From contig JALHTV010000196.1 of assembly GCA_022866005.1 (NCBI GenBank), positions 1 through 8,226 on the forward strand: 8,226 nucleotides of DNA, given 5' to 3'. The stretch's first letter is position 1; the number at the start of each line of letters is the position of its first letter. Below the pieces are notes generated by a model. It was given only the letters and a program-made list of their open reading frames with translations, ran no database searches and was not told the DNA's origin. The stretch is from Phycisphaerae bacterium. Lineage in GTDB: Bacteria; Planctomycetota; Phycisphaerae; SM23-33. This document shows positions 6,183 to 8,226 of the stretch, one piece after another. A program made the position numbers and the translations under genes.

Positions 6183-6188
6183 CACCTC
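6183..6188 (-). promoter_or_regulatory. Ribosome-binding site fixing the zinc-ribbon gene start
   Basis: Read on the minus strand this is GAGGTG, a strong match to the anti-Shine-Dalgarno sequence, followed by six bases (GCGCAG) and then ATG at 6176. The competing upstream GTG (6185-6183) lies inside this site and has no Shine-Dalgarno sequence of its own, so the ATG is the likely start. Confidence 0.7.
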
Positions 6189-6260
6189 TGGCGACCGCTT
6201 GCGTGTGGCCCTTGCCCGGCGGAGCCGGAGCCCCGCTGCGCCAGGCCCCTAGAGGCCGTT

Positions 6261-7880
6261 CTACTCCTCGCGCTCTTCGGGAGAAAGCTCCGGCAGGTGG
6301 ATGTAGTAAGCCGCCTGGACCACGTCCAGTTTGCTGATCTGGTCCATCACCGCCTTGGGGGGCGCCTGGTCGAGGTTGACACCCACCACCGCCAGGCCCG
6401 ACTTCTTCTTCCGCGAGAAGGTCATGTCGGCGATGTTGATGTTGTTGTCACCGAAGATCGTCCCGTACTTGCCCACCACGCCGGGGCGGTCGTCATTGAA
6501 GATGATCACCACGTGCCCTTCGGGCTGAAGCTCCATGCGATAGCCGTCGATGGCGATCACGCGCGGGAAGCGGTTGCCGAAGATCGTGCCCATGGCCGAG
6601 CGCTTCTGCCCGTCGGTGTGGATCGTCACCTCCAGCACGTTGGAGAACTCGCGAACCTTGGCCGAGGTGATCTGCTGCACCTCGACGCCGCGCTGCTTGG
6701 CCAGCAGCGGGGCGTTGATGACGTTGACCGCCTGCTCCATGTGCGGCTGGAGCAGCCCCACCAGCAGGTGGGCGGTAATCGGCGTGACGTTCAGGTCGCC
6801 GATCGACCCGCGGTAGATCACCTCCATCCTCGTCACGCCGCCGGCCGTGATGTGGGCGAGGATCGTGCCCATGCGCCTGGCGAGCTCCGCAAAGGGGCGC
6901 AGCATCGCCGGGAGAGCCTTGTCGAAGCCGGGGGCGTTGACCGCGTTGCGGACCTCCCCGCCCCGCAAGGCCTCCACGAGCTGCTCAGCCGCTTCCAGGG
7001 CGACCTGCTCCTGCGCCTCCTCGGTGCTGGCGCCCAGATGCGGCACGGCCAGGACGTTGGGGTGCTGGACGAGCGCCTTTTCGGTGTCGCTGGCGGGCGG
7101 CTCGGCCGTGTAGACGTCCAGGGCCGCCCCGGCGACCTTGCCCGCGTTCAGCGCCTCCAGCAGTGCGGCCGGGTCGATGATGCCGCCGCGCGCGGCGTTG
7201 ACCAGGCGGCAAGAAGGCTTCATCACCGCGAACTGCGCCGCGCCGATCATGCCGTCCGTCTCGGGCGCCTTGGGCGTGTGGACGGTGAGGTAGTCGGCCC
7301 GCTTGCACAGCTCGTTGATGTCCTTGACCATCTCCACGTCCTCCCCGCCGCTGCTGGCGTAGAATGGATCGTACCCCAGCACGCGCATCTCCATCGCGGC
7401 CGCGCGGCGGGCAACGGCCTTGCCGATCCGACCCAGGCCGACGATGCCCAGGGTCTTTCCGGCCAGTTGCGTGCCCTCGAAGCTCTTGCGGTCCCAGGCC
7501 CCGCTCTTGAGGGACACGTTGGCCGGGGCGATCTTGCGCGACAGCGCCAGCATCAGCGCCAGCGTCAGCTCGGCCGTGCTCAGCGTGTTGCCGCCGGGGG
7601 TGTTCATCACCATCACGCCCTTGGCGGTGGCGACGGGCACGTCCACGTTGTCCACGCCCACGCCCGCCCGCGCGATGCACCGCAGCTTGCCCGGATCGGC
7701 CAGCACCTCGGCCGTGACCTTCACGCCCGAGCGGATGATCATGCCGTCATAGTCCCCCACGATCTTGGCCAGCTCCCCGGGGGACAGGCCCAGCTTGACG
7801 TCCAACTCCACGTCCTTCTGCTTCTTGAGCCAGTCCAGCCCGACGTTGCTGAGTTTGTCCGCGATCAGCACTTTGAGCAT
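6261..7880 (-). CDS. serA: D-3-phosphoglycerate dehydrogenase SerA (long form, with ACT domain)
   Basis: SerA oxidises 3-phosphoglycerate to 3-phosphohydroxypyruvate with NAD+, the first step of the phosphorylated serine pathway, in the cytosol. At 539 residues it matches the long (type I) form, which has an extra regulatory domain. Visible are the N-terminal substrate domain (about 1-100), TPGGNTLSTAELTLALML (94-111), the NAD-binding GLGRIG (148-153), and the catalytic residues R231 in NAARGGIID, E260 in YTAEPP and H281 in VPHLGAST. An intervening ASB-type domain follows (about 320-450). The C-terminal ACT domain starts near 457 (VVIIFNDDRPGVVGKYG), through which serine feedback inhibition usually acts. 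The ATG at 7880 has AAAGGAGG 8 nt upstream. The gene lies 15 nt after the class-V aminotransferase gene, in the same operon. No frameshift or missing catalytic residue is seen. Confidence 0.97.
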   Translation of the reverse strand: MLKVLIADKLSNVGLDWLKKQKDVELDVKLGLSPGELAKIVGDYDGMIIRSGVKVTAEVLADPGKLRCIARAGVGVDNVDVPVATAKGVMVMNTPGGNTLSTAELTLALMLALSRKIAPANVSLKSGAWDRKSFEGTQLAGKTLGIVGLGRIGKAVARRAAAMEMRVLGYDPFYASSGGEDVEMVKDINELCKRADYLTVHTPKAPETDGMIGAAQFAVMKPSCRLVNAARGGIIDPAALLEALNAGKVAGAALDVYTAEPPASDTEKALVQHPNVLAVPHLGASTEEAQEQVALEAAEQLVEALRGGEVRNAVNAPGFDKALPAMLRPFAELARRMGTILAHITAGGVTRMEVIYRGSIGDLNVTPITAHLLVGLLQPHMEQAVNVINAPLLAKQRGVEVQQITSAKVREFSNVLEVTIHTDGQKRSAMGTIFGNRFPRVIAIDGYRMELQPEGHVVIIFNDDRPGVVGKYGTIFGDNNINIADMTFSRKKKSGLAVVGVNLDQAPPKAVMDQISKLDVVQAAYYIHLPELSPEEREE

Positions 7881-7888
7881 GGGATCGG

Positions 7889-7896
7889 CCTCCTTT
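7889..7896 (-). promoter_or_regulatory. Strong serA ribosome-binding site overlapping the upstream stop codon
   Basis: On the minus strand the sequence TGAAAGGAGG joins the aminotransferase TGA stop (7898-7896) directly to the serA Shine-Dalgarno AAAGGAGG, 8 nt before ATG at 7880. Terminating ribosomes therefore arrive on the serA initiation site, which suggests translational coupling of the two enzymes. Confidence 0.75.
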
Positions 7897-8226
7897 CAGT
7901 TCCAGTCCTTCAGGACCTTGGCGGCGGTCGCCACGCCGGTGCCGATCTGGACCTTCACGCCGCACTCGGCGAGGGCGTACTCGATCGCGGCGACCAGGCC
8001 GATGGTATCCACCGGGTCGGTGTAGCCCATGTGCGAGACGCGGAACATCTTGCCTTCCAGGTGGTCCTGCCCGCCGGCGACCGAGCAGCCGTACTTTTCG
8101 CGGAGGATCTTGCCGCGGAAGGTCGTGTCCACCACGCCCGGGGGATACAGGATGCCCGTCACCGAGTCGCTGGGCTGCTTGCTGAACACCGCCAGCCCCA
8201 GCGCCTTGCAGGCTTCACGGGTCGCC
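7896..8226 (-). CDS. Class-V aminotransferase, C-terminal part (alanine/serine-glyoxylate type)
   Basis: Only the last 110 or so residues are in the window; the frame is open to the right edge, and the N-terminus with the PLP-binding lysine is beyond it. The visible part reads CKALGLAVFSKQPSDSVTG, then LREKYGCSVAGGQDHLEGK and MFRVSHMGYTD, which is the C-terminal domain pattern of the alanine-glyoxylate / serine-pyruvate aminotransferase family. The Arg in MFRVSHMG corresponds to the residue that binds the substrate carboxylate. These PLP enzymes interconvert amino and keto acids in the cytosol. Located directly before serA and probably translated with it, it may convert phosphohydroxypyruvate to phosphoserine in place of a typical SerC. 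That role is known for some broad-specificity class-V enzymes but is inference here. A serine-glyoxylate or aspartate aminotransferase is the alternative. Confidence 0.9.
   Translation of the reverse strand, partial: ATREACKALGLAVFSKQPSDSVTGILYPPGVVDTTFRGKILREKYGCSVAGGQDHLEGKMFRVSHMGYTDPVDTIGLVAAIEYALAECGVKVQIGTGVATAAKVLKDWN

Noticed and set aside
6216..6228. CCGGC-GGA-GCCGG hairpin downstream of serA, considered as a terminator
   Set aside because: The stem is only 5 bp with a 3-base loop and no T-tract, and the next gene begins 84 nt after serA on the same strand.
1..8226. CRISPR array, tRNA, rRNA, transposase or integrase
   Set aside because: No regularly spaced repeats, RNA-gene signatures or recombinase motifs were seen on either strand.

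Overview
The window is a GC-rich bacterial chromosome segment. It holds two blocks of housekeeping genes that point toward each other, separated by a less GC-rich insert with two accessory genes and a densely hairpin-forming non-coding element. The host is probably a Gram-negative, diderm bacterium, because it has a DUF374-type acyltransferase and a PilT-like ATPase. The gene mix and the palindromic intergenic repeat remind me of Planctomycetota (Phycisphaerae-like metagenome genomes), but that placement is a low-confidence impression from memory and was not tested.

Left block, plus strand: nucleotides 1-1782 are the 3' part of ilvD (dihydroxy-acid dehydratase, branched-chain amino acid synthesis). 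Its N-terminus lies off the window. A perfect 6-bp hairpin holds its stop codon in the loop.

Insert, about 1783-3670: a small HExxH zinc-metallopeptidase-like protein (1916-2431) is followed by a 232-nt non-coding gap with a dyad. Next is a Fic/Doc-family protein (2664-3524) with an intact HPFHDGNKR motif and an unassigned C-terminal domain of about 115 residues, whose predicted layout resembles HicA. The insert closes with a 110-nt element of nested inverted repeats (3531-3640). Codon use here is visibly richer in A/T at third positions than in the flanking genes. The insert sits exactly where two flanking transcription units converge, which fits acquired DNA in a permissive site.

Right block, all minus strand, read from right to left: the C-terminal part of a class-V aminotransferase (7896-8226, partial); serA (6261-7880), whose Shine-Dalgarno sequence overlaps the aminotransferase stop; a one-pass membrane protein with a CxxC/CxxC zinc ribbon (5733-6176); a PilT-like ATPase (4604-5797) that overlaps the previous gene by 65 nt; and a DUF374 lysophospholipid acyltransferase-like gene (3671-4366) after a 237-nt gap. 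The aminotransferase and SerA probably carry out the first two steps of serine synthesis. The zinc-ribbon protein and the PilT-like ATPase look translationally coupled and may work together at the membrane.

The best candidates for something undescribed are the Fic protein with its C-terminal domain and its metallopeptidase-like neighbour, the nested-repeat element beside them, and the zinc-ribbon membrane protein paired with the PilT-like ATPase.
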